Below are positions 55,425-63,192 of a stretch of 64,000 nt of DNA, piece after piece. Below the pieces are notes generated by a model that was given only the letters and a program-made list of their open reading frames with translations, did not search any database and was not told the DNA's origin. The stretch comes from CAYMEV01 sp964389675 [NCBI: uncultured Candidatus Sumerlaeota bacterium]. GTDB lineage: Bacteria; CAYMEV01. Within the stretch, counting starts at the first letter, position 1. Every line of letters starts with the position of its first letter. Where the stretch lies: contig CAYMEV010000003.1 of the NCBI GenBank assembly GCA_964389675.1, positions 142,412 through 206,411 of the forward strand. Reading direction: 5' to 3'. The position numbers and the translations under genes were made by a program.

Positions 55425-55918
55425 TGAAGATAGGATTCGGTTACGATGTTCACAGATTTGCCGAGGGCAGAAAGCTTATCCTTGGAGGGGTTGAAATACC
55501 CAATGAATTTGGTCTCGAAGGGCATTCTGATGCTGATGTGCTTATACATTCAATCTGCGACGCCCTTCTCGGGGCATGCGGGCTTGGCGATATTGGCGTG
55601 CATTTCCCTGATACAGACAGTGCATTCAAGGGGATAAGAAGCACGATCCTTTTGAAAAGGGTTAACAGCATGGTACTGAGTAATGGTTTCTTTATTTCAA
55701 ATATAGACTGCACGATTGTATGCCAGAAACCAAAGCTTGCTTCATTTTTTCCATCAATGAAAATGGTTCTGTCTGATATACTGAATATCAATAAGGCCAA
55801 TATCAACATCAAAGCCACTACAGAGGAAAACATGGGCTTTACTGGCCAGCTTCTCGGGATAAAAGCATACTGTACTGCATTAATTCATCAGGAGGAAACA
55901 GAGCCAAAAAACATATAG
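55421..55918 (+). CDS. ispF: 2-C-methyl-D-erythritol 2,4-cyclodiphosphate synthase
   Basis: 165 residues. IspF signature: GFGYDVHRF (metal-binding Asp and His) at the start, EGHSDADVLIHSICDALLGACGLGDIGVHFPDTD, and NINIKATTEENMGFTG near the C-terminus. It forms the cyclic diphosphate in isoprenoid synthesis (MEP pathway). Translation may start at either of two adjacent ATG codons (55421 or 55424); the first overlaps the ispD stop. Confidence 0.96.
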   Translation: MMKIGFGYDVHRFAEGRKLILGGVEIPNEFGLEGHSDADVLIHSICDALLGACGLGDIGVHFPDTDSAFKGIRSTILLKRVNSMVLSNGFFISNIDCTIVCQKPKLASFFPSMKMVLSDILNINKANINIKATTEENMGFTGQLLGIKAYCTALIHQEETEPKNI

Positions 55919-56227
55919 GGCATTAGATAACTTTTTAATAAAACTAATGTTATTTTGGATATTTTCATCATTTTCTCTTGACAGACCTTTTTTCAAATAG
56001 TAAACTATTAGCAAAATAATGAAATTATATAGAAGCCTTTCAGCCAGTATCATATTTATTCTATATGAAGGTGGTTATAGTTGCAATTGAGGGATTTGAA
56101 CTTGTTAGCTTTACTCCTGGGAATGAGGGGATCACATATTGCAGGATTAATAATAAACCCGGATATTCTGAAAAAGGTACATTTTTTTAGTAATAAATTT
56201 TAAAATTAAGGAATAGGAGAAGTGTTT
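55919..56227. other. Intergenic region before the LysM gene
   Basis: 309 bases holding the promoter described separately and a short open frame (56065-56190, 41 codons) that has no ribosome binding site and no recognisable product, so I do not call it a gene. The remainder would be a long leader; AGGAG at about 56215 serves the LysM gene. Confidence 0.5.
55978..56006 (+). promoter_or_regulatory. Promoter upstream of the LysM gene
   Basis: Perfect TTGACA (55978-55983), 17-base spacer and TAAACT (56001-56006). It would leave a leader of about 215 bases before the start codon. Confidence 0.55.
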
Positions 56228-57268
56228 ATGACCAAAAAAAACAGAATACCCTTTATGCTGGTTATTGCCCTTTTTGCAGTTTTTGTTCTATCTTTCTCCA
56301 TCTATGGCGCTAAAGTCATACAGGGAGAAGGGGATTATATAATCAAAAAAGGCGATACTTTGTGGGATATTGCTGAGACTCACCTGGGAGACCCTCTGCT
56401 TTGGCCTCAGATATGGAAACTGAACCCATATATCGAAGATCCCCATTGGATCTATCCTGACAACAGACTTACACTGCCCACGCCGGAATCAGATCTCCTA
56501 ACCAAAGGCGAGGGTGATGGAGAAGATTATCTGAAATCTGACATGGAAATTCCAGCAGACAGCCTTCTGCCTCCACCGCCAGAACCAAAACCTCTGGCAA
56601 CGAAGAGCGAGATGTACGGTTCTGGGTTTATCTCAAAGAAGAAGCCTGAAAATTTCTTCGGCTATATTATTGAAGCAGAAGAACTCAACAAGGAAGGGCT
56701 GTCAAAAGACGACATAGTCTATATAGACAAAGGCGCAGACGACGGGATTCTGGAGGGGGATGTCTTTATTGTCATAAATAAAGGCAAAAGTATATACCAC
56801 CCGGTAACAAATGATTATGTAGGCGTTCTATATAGTACCAGAGGTGTAATTCAGGTATTATGCGTCCAGGAAGAAACAGCTACAGCCAAAATTATTGAAA
56901 GCTATGATGTAGTCCTGCGCGGAGATATTATTGAACCTTTTGAGGAGTACCCTGCACCCACAGCAATAGAGGTAGAAAAAGCCGATTTCTGTGATCCTGC
57001 AACAGGAAGCCTTGATGGTTATATTGTTGCTTCCAAGGACGGCGTAAAAAGCCTGGCTAAAAGTCATATTGCATACCTGGATCTTGGAACTGACGACGGA
57101 GTAGCCCCCGGTGATATATTTGTATCATTCAAGAGGCCCGGAGGCATTAAGCCTGATGTATATACAGGAGAGCTTGTCGTTATCAGGGTAGAGGAAACTA
57201 CTGCTACTGCATTGATCTTCAGGTCCAAGTTTGAGATCTCTGTCGGAGATTATGTCCGTCAAAAATAA
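56228..57268 (+). CDS. LysM-domain envelope protein
   Basis: 346 residues from the ATG at 56228, with AGGAG about nine bases upstream. There is a signal anchor (FMLVIALFAVFVLSFSIYGA) and then a LysM domain (residues ~35-85: YIIKKGDTLWDIAETHLGDPLLWPQIWKLNPYIEDP), of the type that binds peptidoglycan glycan strands. The remaining ~240 residues contain two related ~110-residue beta-rich units (DDIVYIDKGADDGILEGDVFIVI and HIAYLDLGTDDGVAPGDIFVSF), a repeated motif that is seen in other LysM proteins of uncharacterised function. It is probably periplasmic. A hairpin at 57287-57322 may end its transcript. Confidence 0.85.
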   Translation: MTKKNRIPFMLVIALFAVFVLSFSIYGAKVIQGEGDYIIKKGDTLWDIAETHLGDPLLWPQIWKLNPYIEDPHWIYPDNRLTLPTPESDLLTKGEGDGEDYLKSDMEIPADSLLPPPPEPKPLATKSEMYGSGFISKKKPENFFGYIIEAEELNKEGLSKDDIVYIDKGADDGILEGDVFIVINKGKSIYHPVTNDYVGVLYSTRGVIQVLCVQEETATAKIIESYDVVLRGDIIEPFEEYPAPTAIEVEKADFCDPATGSLDGYIVASKDGVKSLAKSHIAYLDLGTDDGVAPGDIFVSFKRPGGIKPDVYTGELVVIRVEETTATALIFRSKFEISVGDYVRQK

Positions 57269-57286
57269 TTTATAGATAATTAGTAT

Positions 57287-57322
57287 GGAGGTATTTTGCA
57301 AAAAATACCTCCTATTTTTTTT
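57287..57322 (+). terminator. Perfect 11 bp hairpin with T tract, abutting the rsmD start
   Basis: GGAGGTATTTT (57287-57297), loop GCAA, AAAATACCTCC (57302-57312), then TATTTTTTTT up to the ATG at 57323. It has the form of a Rho-independent terminator for the LysM gene, but the 5' arm carries a perfect GGAGG and the 3' arm the complementary CCTCC, so it could also control translation of what follows. A TTG at 57296, inside the stem, is in frame with rsmD. Confidence 0.7.
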
Positions 57323-57883
57323 ATGATAATCAATTCAGGCATTTATAAAAATTCAAAGATAATTATACCAAAACAGATCAAAGATGTAAGGCCGACCTCT
57401 TCTAAACTGAGAGAAGCTGTCTTCAGCATTCTAAGCCCGTTTATACGGGGAAGCATATTCTATGATATTTTCTGCGGAAGCGGAATTATGGGATTTCAGG
57501 CTCTAAGCTGCGGAGCCGGATTTGCCGTATTTATTGACAAAAACAGGATCCTTGCAAATAATATAAACAGATATATCAGGAAATTCAATATTGCTGAAAA
57601 GACAAGGGTGATAAATGGTGATGCAATGAAGTTCCTGAAACGCTCAGATGCTTTGTCAGCCGGCTTCTCCGTATCCTATGTCGACCCTCCCTACTGCTTT
57701 GACAGGTGGGGGGAGTTCTTCAGCTATATTGACCGGGATGATTCTTTATTCAACATCATTATTATGGAAACCAGCAAAAGATTGCAAGATTATGTTGATA
57801 ATTTGAAATATTTTGATAATTATAAATATAAGAGATATTCTGAAAAGCAGTTATATATTATAAGAAAGCGGGAAAATGAGTAA
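57323..57883 (+). CDS. rsmD: 16S rRNA (guanine-N2)-methyltransferase RsmD-like
   Basis: I start at ATG 57323 because family similarity begins there (MIINSGIYKNSKIIIPK, like the MRIIxGxxKGRxL start of RsmD); an in-frame TTG at 57296 lies in a hairpin. The 186-residue protein has RPTSSKLREAVFSIL, motif I FYDIFCGSGIMGFQALS, and the catalytic motif YVDPPY (D-P-P-Y). RsmD methylates G966 of 16S rRNA. The coaD start overlaps its end by 8 bp, a very common pairing. No free ribosome binding site is visible for the ATG. Confidence 0.9.
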   Translation: MIINSGIYKNSKIIIPKQIKDVRPTSSKLREAVFSILSPFIRGSIFYDIFCGSGIMGFQALSCGAGFAVFIDKNRILANNINRYIRKFNIAEKTRVINGDAMKFLKRSDALSAGFSVSYVDPPYCFDRWGEFFSYIDRDDSLFNIIIMETSKRLQDYVDNLKYFDNYKYKRYSEKQLYIIRKRENE

Positions 57884-58361
57884 AAAAACAGCAATATATC
57901 CCGGTACATTTGACCCGATAACAAAAGGGCATAAAGATATAATATTAAGGGCTTCCGCATTGTTTGACGAGCTTTACGTTGCTGTAGCGACCAAGATCTC
58001 CAAAAAGCCCCTGTTCGATATTGACCAGCGCAAAAGGATGATACAGCTTGTCGTAAGCGATCTCGAAAATGTAAGGGTAACATCCTTTGACTGCCTTTTG
58101 ACAAGCTATATTAAAGAACTGGGAATAACTACGGTTGTGAGGGGGCTGCGTGCTATTTCCGATTTTGAATATGAATTTCAGATGGCCCTTATGAACAATT
58201 CAATTGATAAGAGCGTTGAGACCCTTTTCTTCATGAGCAAACTGGAATATTCCTTCCTGAGCTCAAGCCTGTTAAAGGAGATCGCGCTCAGCGGAGGGGA
58301 TATATCGCCCTTTATTCCTGAAGAGATCCATTCCCTGATTAAGGATGAGTTCAGAATATAA
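57876..58361 (+). CDS. coaD: Phosphopantetheine adenylyltransferase
   Basis: 161 residues, the usual CoaD length. The nucleotidyltransferase motif is YPGTFDPITKGHKDII (TxGH-like KGH), followed by VVRGLRAISDFEYEFQMA and SFLSSSLLKEIA (ISSTxIR-like region). It adenylates 4-phosphopantetheine in coenzyme A synthesis. It overlaps rsmD and is directly followed, without a gap, by the receiver-DUF4388 gene. Confidence 0.96.
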   Translation: MSKKTAIYPGTFDPITKGHKDIILRASALFDELYVAVATKISKKPLFDIDQRKRMIQLVVSDLENVRVTSFDCLLTSYIKELGITTVVRGLRAISDFEYEFQMALMNNSIDKSVETLFFMSKLEYSFLSSSLLKEIALSGGDISPFIPEEIHSLIKDEFRI

Positions 58362-59405
58362 ATGGAAGATACTAAAAAACTTATTTTTGTGATCGGCAGC
58401 AGGAGCAAATCAAACCTCCTGCTTAAATATCTTCTTATAAACGGGGGGTATAAGGTACTGCTTCTTGATTACAGCCCGAATATACTTAAGTATATAGAAG
58501 AAGAGCTTCCTGCCCTTCTTATGTTTGATTATATGCAGTCAAAAAGTGACTGGTTTGTTTTGCTTAAGGAGGTCAAGGAAAACAATATCACAAAAATGAT
58601 ACCGATTATCGTAATGCTCCAGAGAGCGGACAGGGACCTTGTACCGAAGCTTTATGAGCAGGGGGCTGACCATATCATATACAAGCCCCTTTCAAGAGAG
58701 GATACGCTTGATGAAGTAAAAGGCATACTCATAAAAAGCGAAAAGAACAAAAATAATCTGCTCTCAAGGGTCGGCTTTGAAGGCAACCTGAAGGACATGA
58801 GCGTTATTGAAGTGATCCAGACCCTTGATATTAATGAAAAAACAGGAATATTAAGGATAACTTCAGGGGATGATGTGGGCTATATATACTTTTTCAAGGG
58901 CAAGATGCAGAAGGCTAAAGCTCTCAATCTAAAGGATGAACTGGCAATATTCAGGATCATGCAGTGGAGGGACGGGATATTTATATTCCAGAACAAGACT
59001 CATGGTGTTGAAAAAACCATAAAAAAAGCGGATCAGGAGATTGTGCTGGAAGGTGTCCAGAGACTGGACGATATATCAAGGTTTCTGTCCGAGATCGGCG
59101 GAGAAAGGGTAATACCTGTCTCTGCAACAATAAAGGACAGCTCCATTTTTATGGACCTTCCCCAGCTTCAGAAGACCCTTTATCTGAAGCTTGATGGAGC
59201 AAAGGAGATAAGGGAATACATCCGCTATACATCAGTGGGGGATTTTGAGATCGTATCAGCATTTCTGGAGCTGTACAAGAAGGAATTAATATCCTTTAAG
59301 GCACCGGTAAGGCCGATGCAGGATAGCCAGATCAAGAAAAAGAGAATGAAGGATATCTTTAAGAACGCTGAAGATATATTTTTTAACAAGACTATAAAGC
59401 AGTAA
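58362..59405 (+). CDS. Degenerate receiver domain fused to DUF4388 (PatA-like)
   Basis: 347 residues. Residues 1-~122 form a CheY-like receiver: Asp56 (LLMFDYMQ) is at the phosphorylation position and Lys108 (IIYKPLS) is kept, but the N-terminal acidic pair is replaced by Gly-Ser (FVIGSRSKS), so it may not be phosphorylated normally. Residues ~128-230 are a DUF4388/PatA-N-type domain (LKDMSVIEVIQTLDINEKTGILRI ... GYIYFFKGKMQKAKA). The C-terminal ~100 residues are unassigned. Such proteins are common in deltaproteobacteria and spirochaetes, often next to Ras-like GTPases; here the next gene encodes one. Its ATG directly follows the coaD stop. Confidence 0.85.
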   Translation: MEDTKKLIFVIGSRSKSNLLLKYLLINGGYKVLLLDYSPNILKYIEEELPALLMFDYMQSKSDWFVLLKEVKENNITKMIPIIVMLQRADRDLVPKLYEQGADHIIYKPLSREDTLDEVKGILIKSEKNKNNLLSRVGFEGNLKDMSVIEVIQTLDINEKTGILRITSGDDVGYIYFFKGKMQKAKALNLKDELAIFRIMQWRDGIFIFQNKTHGVEKTIKKADQEIVLEGVQRLDDISRFLSEIGGERVIPVSATIKDSSIFMDLPQLQKTLYLKLDGAKEIREYIRYTSVGDFEIVSAFLELYKKELISFKAPVRPMQDSQIKKKRMKDIFKNAEDIFFNKTIKQ

Positions 59406-59437
59406 TGATACCATGAAATTAATCTAGGAGAATTAAT

Positions 59438-60499
59438 ATGGTAATTTTCAACTATTCAGAAAAGCAGATATCTGCAAAAATTGTATATTATGGACCCGGG
59501 CTGGGCGGAAAAACGACCTCTCTTTCATATATACATGATATACTGGATGAGAAAGACAGGGGCGAAATGCTTTCCCTTGCTACTGACGCAGACAGGACCC
59601 TGTACTTTGATTATTTGCCCGTCTCATTAGGGAAGATCAATGAAATACTCAATATCAAACTGCAGTTATATACCGTGCCCGGACAGATAAGATACAATAA
59701 CACACGCAGGGTCGTATTAAGCGGTGCCGATGCAATTGTTTTCGTTGCTGATTCCCAGACAGAGAGGTATGATGCCAATATTGAATCATATAAGAATATG
59801 AAGATCAATCTGCTGGCAAACCATATTAATCCTGATGCAATACCCATAGTACTGCAGTATAATAAGAGGGATCTCTCCAATCTCATACCGGTAGAGGAAC
59901 TGGAAGCAACGATCAATGAAAGAAAGGTGCCCTATTATCCATCCGTTGCAATTACAGGAGTAGGTGTCATCGAGGCATTTCACGAGATCGGCGTATTGCT
60001 CCTTCATCATATTGCAGAGAAATACAAGGTCAAGATCCAGACCCTCACAGAGGATGTCTTCAGTGTCAAGGAGGTATCCAAGGAGAATACAGAGCGGTTT
60101 GAAGAACTGAAAAAGAAGGATGAAAAGAAGAAAGAGGAGGAAAAGAAAAAGGAGGACGAGATCCCTGTAACCCTTGATCTGACACAGGATGAAGATTTTG
60201 ATTTTGGCGAACTCGATCAGGACATGGACCAGGATATTGAAGAAGCATCCAGTGAAAACTATGGTGATATGAGCATATTTCCTGCGCCTCAGAATGATCT
60301 TGATCATACCGGCGTGGAGGGTGGAGAGTCTTCCGGCATCTACAGCGAATACTCAAGTGCTGATGAAATTGAGCTCAGCAAAATTAGAGATGATATAGAG
60401 CAGCTGGTTTCTGATAATGCAAAGATCCTGAAAAATCAGAGTGAAATACTAAATCTGCTGAATGATCTGTCGAAAAAGCTGAATAAATCAAAAGATTAG
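59438..60499 (+). CDS. MglA-like Ras-superfamily GTPase with long charged C-terminal tail
   Basis: 353 residues. Residues 1-~195 are an MglA-type G domain: GPGLGGKTT (G1, 19-27), the TVPGQIRYNNTRR segment (G3, near 79-91) and NKRD (G4, 142-145). The MglA-typical start NYSEKQISAKIVYYGPG is conserved. Bacterial MglA sets cell polarity or organises motility and is switched off by MglB; no mglB lies in the window. The tail begins with a Lys/Glu-rich helix (near 225-243), continues with an acidic, Asp-rich stretch and ends in a predicted coiled coil (~318-353). The tail is not part of classical MglA. AGGAGA precedes the ATG. It follows the receiver-DUF4388 gene by 32 bp. Confidence 0.9.
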   Translation: MVIFNYSEKQISAKIVYYGPGLGGKTTSLSYIHDILDEKDRGEMLSLATDADRTLYFDYLPVSLGKINEILNIKLQLYTVPGQIRYNNTRRVVLSGADAIVFVADSQTERYDANIESYKNMKINLLANHINPDAIPIVLQYNKRDLSNLIPVEELEATINERKVPYYPSVAITGVGVIEAFHEIGVLLLHHIAEKYKVKIQTLTEDVFSVKEVSKENTERFEELKKKDEKKKEEEKKKEDEIPVTLDLTQDEDFDFGELDQDMDQDIEEASSENYGDMSIFPAPQNDLDHTGVEGGESSGIYSEYSSADEIELSKIRDDIEQLVSDNAKILKNQSEILNLLNDLSKKLNKSKD

Positions 60500-60515
60500 T
60501 TGCGGGGGGGGGTAA

Positions 60516-61403
60516 ATGGCAAATTTTATCAAGTATGCAATAAGCATTGATATCCTTATCTTCCTGTCCCTTGTTTTCCTGTTTATCCTCTTTTTTGCCG
60601 TTTTCCATCTTATCCTTTATATCATCAGGTGGTATGAATTAGCCAATAATAATGCTAAATTGCTTAAAAATATTGATATACCTGATTCAATTTTCTTTTT
60701 CATGCTTGAAACCGGAGCATCTATATACCTGCATTTCCTGATGCTGCTGAGAAATATAAAAAGGTTCCTTGCAAAAGAGGATGGGAAAATAGAGATAATA
60801 AGCGGTACAGAAAGGAATCCTGCAGTCCTGATACACGGCTATAATGAAAACAACGGCACCATGAGCTATTTAAAGAGGAGCCTCAATGTAAAATACGGCT
60901 TCTTTAATACATTTTTTATTGAATACGGAATCCCGTTTACATTCAATTATGAAAAAATAAGGGAGAAATTCTCCGTTCAGATAATACGCCTCTTAGATCA
61001 GCTTGAGAATACCAGGGTGGATTTTATCTGCCACAGTATGGGCGGATTAATGCTGCTTGAATTCTTATCATCACATAAGGAATACAAAAGCAGTGTATCA
61101 AGGATCATACTTCTTGGTACGCCACTGAAAGGCAGTAAACTCGCAGTATTTAACAGAAACAGTGTTGCATATAACCTCAGGCCGGATTCAGGGCTCGTTA
61201 ATTCATTGGATTATGGTCATTTAGAGGATGTTTGCATATACTCAATTTACAGTACATTTGATGAACTGGTCCTGCCTTATCAGAGTTCAAAACTCCCTGA
61301 TCATTCAAACTTTTTTAATATTGAATTTGACAGCATAGGGCATATGGGGCTTCTGATGGCAAACAGGATAATAAGCAAAGTCGCTTTGCTGCTTATTGAA
61401 TAA
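60516..61403 (+). CDS. Membrane-anchored alpha/beta hydrolase (lipase/acyltransferase-like)
   Basis: 295 residues. One strong N-terminal membrane helix (residues ~12-37), a second weaker hydrophobic stretch near 60-80, then an alpha/beta-hydrolase core: oxyanion HGYNENNGTMSYLK (His107-Gly108) and nucleophile Ser174 in DFICHSMGGLM, with a LLGTPLKGS segment and a likely catalytic His near the end (GHMGLLMA). Gly is replaced by Cys before the His of the usual GHSMGG. It resembles triacylglycerol lipases and PGAP1-like esterases; the substrate is unknown. A G-rich site (GCGGGGGGGG) precedes the ATG. It lies 16 bp after the MglA-like gene. Confidence 0.8.
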   Translation: MANFIKYAISIDILIFLSLVFLFILFFAVFHLILYIIRWYELANNNAKLLKNIDIPDSIFFFMLETGASIYLHFLMLLRNIKRFLAKEDGKIEIISGTERNPAVLIHGYNENNGTMSYLKRSLNVKYGFFNTFFIEYGIPFTFNYEKIREKFSVQIIRLLDQLENTRVDFICHSMGGLMLLEFLSSHKEYKSSVSRIILLGTPLKGSKLAVFNRNSVAYNLRPDSGLVNSLDYGHLEDVCIYSIYSTFDELVLPYQSSKLPDHSNFFNIEFDSIGHMGLLMANRIISKVALLLIE

Positions 61404-61425
61404 AGAATTATGAAAGGTATGGAAT

Positions 61426-62457
61426 ATGGAAAAGAAGAAGGCTACCTATAAGGAATCAGGGGTGGATCTGGACCTCGGGAATGATTTTGTAGAAAGCATT
61501 AAAAGGAAGGTAAAAACAACATTCAATAAAAATGTCCTTAGAGATGTGGGGCTGTTCGGAAGCCTCTATTCATTAAAGGATTACAGGGATGGGGATTTTG
61601 CGCTTATAAGCAGTGTGGACGGTGTCGGGACCAAGCTTAAGATAGCATTTATGACGGGAAAACATGACAGTGTCGGCACAGACCTTGTAAACCACTGTGT
61701 TAATGATATTATTGTGCAGGGTGCAGAACCTCTATTTTTTATGGATTATATAAGCTTTTCTGAGCTTCTGCCCGCAGAGCTTGGAGCAATCCTTGACGGT
61801 TTTATCGAGGGTTGCAGGCAGAATTCCATAAGCCTTATAGGCGGTGAGACTGCACAGATGCCCGGCTTTTACAAAAAGGGTGAATATGACCTTGTAGGGT
61901 TCATAACAGGAATAGCAAGCACCGACAGGATCATTGACGGATCAGGCATTAAGGCCGGAGATGTTCTTATAGGCCTGCCCTCAAGCGGGCTTCATACGAA
62001 CGGATACTCGCTGGCCAGGCATGCCCTGTTCGAGAAGGCGAAATACAGCTGTTCCGATTATATCAGGGAAGAGGGCAGGACGCTGGGTGAAATACTCCTG
62101 ACACCTCACAAAAGCTATCTTGGTGAGATCAGGAGCATAAAAGGGCATGTTGATATCAAAGGAATGGCACATATAACAGGGGGAGGCATTCCCGGCAACC
62201 TCTGCAGGATCCTGCCTGATAATGTAACAGCCGTGATTGAAAGCAAAAGCTATGAAACGCCGTTTATCTACCGCCTGATTCAGGATTCAGGAGAAATCGA
62301 GGCAGAAGAGATGAGAAAATGCTTTAATATGGGCATAGGTATGATACTGGTCATTGACCGGAAGGATATTGACAGGTTTGAAAGCAGTTTCAGCGGCACC
62401 TTCTTCAGGATAGGCTATATAGATTCATTCAGCTCAGCACAGGTCGTTTATGTATGA
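61426..62457 (+). CDS. purM: Phosphoribosylformylglycinamidine cyclo-ligase (AIR synthetase)
   Basis: 343 residues, the usual PurM length. Motifs: TYKESGVDLDLGNDFVESI at the start, SVDGVGTKLKIAF, GTDLVNHCVNDIIVQGAEPLFFMDYI, ALIGGETAQMPGFY-like SLIGGETAQMPGFYKKGEYDLVGF, and GLPSSGLHTNGYSLAR, with the AHITGGGIPGNLCRILP segment near the C-terminus. It makes AIR from FGAM in purine synthesis. It overlaps purN by ATGA, so the two are co-translated. Confidence 0.97.
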   Translation: MEKKKATYKESGVDLDLGNDFVESIKRKVKTTFNKNVLRDVGLFGSLYSLKDYRDGDFALISSVDGVGTKLKIAFMTGKHDSVGTDLVNHCVNDIIVQGAEPLFFMDYISFSELLPAELGAILDGFIEGCRQNSISLIGGETAQMPGFYKKGEYDLVGFITGIASTDRIIDGSGIKAGDVLIGLPSSGLHTNGYSLARHALFEKAKYSCSDYIREEGRTLGEILLTPHKSYLGEIRSIKGHVDIKGMAHITGGGIPGNLCRILPDNVTAVIESKSYETPFIYRLIQDSGEIEAEEMRKCFNMGIGMILVIDRKDIDRFESSFSGTFFRIGYIDSFSSAQVVYV

Positions 62458-63119
62458 CAGAAAAGAGGAATATCTGCGTCCTGGCCTCAGGATCAGGCAC
62501 AAACCTTCAGAGCCTTATAGACCATGCCGGAAAGGATGATGCCTCCTTCAGGATAGCGCTGGTCATATCTGACAGAAAGGATGCATTTTCCCTCTCAAGA
62601 GCAGGCAGGCATAATATTCCCGGATTATATATAAGATACAGCAGAAAATACCCGGAAAAGTTTGCCAAGGCCCTGCAGGATAAGCTGAGGGAATATAGCA
62701 TTGATATCATAGTACTTGCAGGATTCCTGAAATATGTTCCAAAAGAGGTACTTTCAGAATACAGGAACAGGGTGGTAAATATCCATCCTGCCTTGCTTCC
62801 GTCCTTCGGCGGAGCCGGCATGTACGGGATCAATGTTCACAGGAGCGTGCTGGAATATGGCTGCAAGATCTCAGGGGTCACTGTCCATTTCGTAAATGAT
62901 GAATATGATGCCGGCCCTGTAATTGCCCAGCTCCCTGTCCGGGTGAGAAGCGATGATACACCTGAAACTCTTCAGAAAAGGGTCCTTGAAAAGGAGCATA
63001 TCCTTCTGCCTCAGGTCGTGCAGGCATTATCCCTGGGAATCGTAAAGGTTGAAGGCAGGGTGGTTTCATTGAGGCAAAAACATGACGGCATAGAAAGCAG
63101 TTATTTCGGGGCCACTTAG
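62454..63119 (+). CDS. purN: Phosphoribosylglycinamide formyltransferase
   Basis: 221 residues, slightly longer than usual because of a C-terminal extension. Motifs: VLASGSGTNLQSLID at the N-terminus, LAGFLKYVP, NIHPALLPSFGGAGMYG with the catalytic Asn-His pair and a downstream Asp in VNDEYDAGPVIAQ. It transfers formyl from 10-formyl-THF to GAR in purine synthesis. It completes a purMN pair. Confidence 0.97.
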   Translation: MTEKRNICVLASGSGTNLQSLIDHAGKDDASFRIALVISDRKDAFSLSRAGRHNIPGLYIRYSRKYPEKFAKALQDKLREYSIDIIVLAGFLKYVPKEVLSEYRNRVVNIHPALLPSFGGAGMYGINVHRSVLEYGCKISGVTVHFVNDEYDAGPVIAQLPVRVRSDDTPETLQKRVLEKEHILLPQVVQALSLGIVKVEGRVVSLRQKHDGIESSYFGAT

Positions 63120-63192
63120 TTCCAGGGTTATGGCCTTAAGGATGCTAATTTGTTCTTGACCGACGGTGCTATACTAATTAATATTTCAGCTT

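Noticed and set aside
56065-56190. 41-codon open frame before the LysM gene
   Set aside because: No ribosome binding site and no similarity that I recognise; kept only as a note on the intergenic region.
63156-63175. TTGACC and TATACT as a promoter for the MscS gene
   Set aside because: The spacer is only eight bases; only the extended -10 remains plausible.
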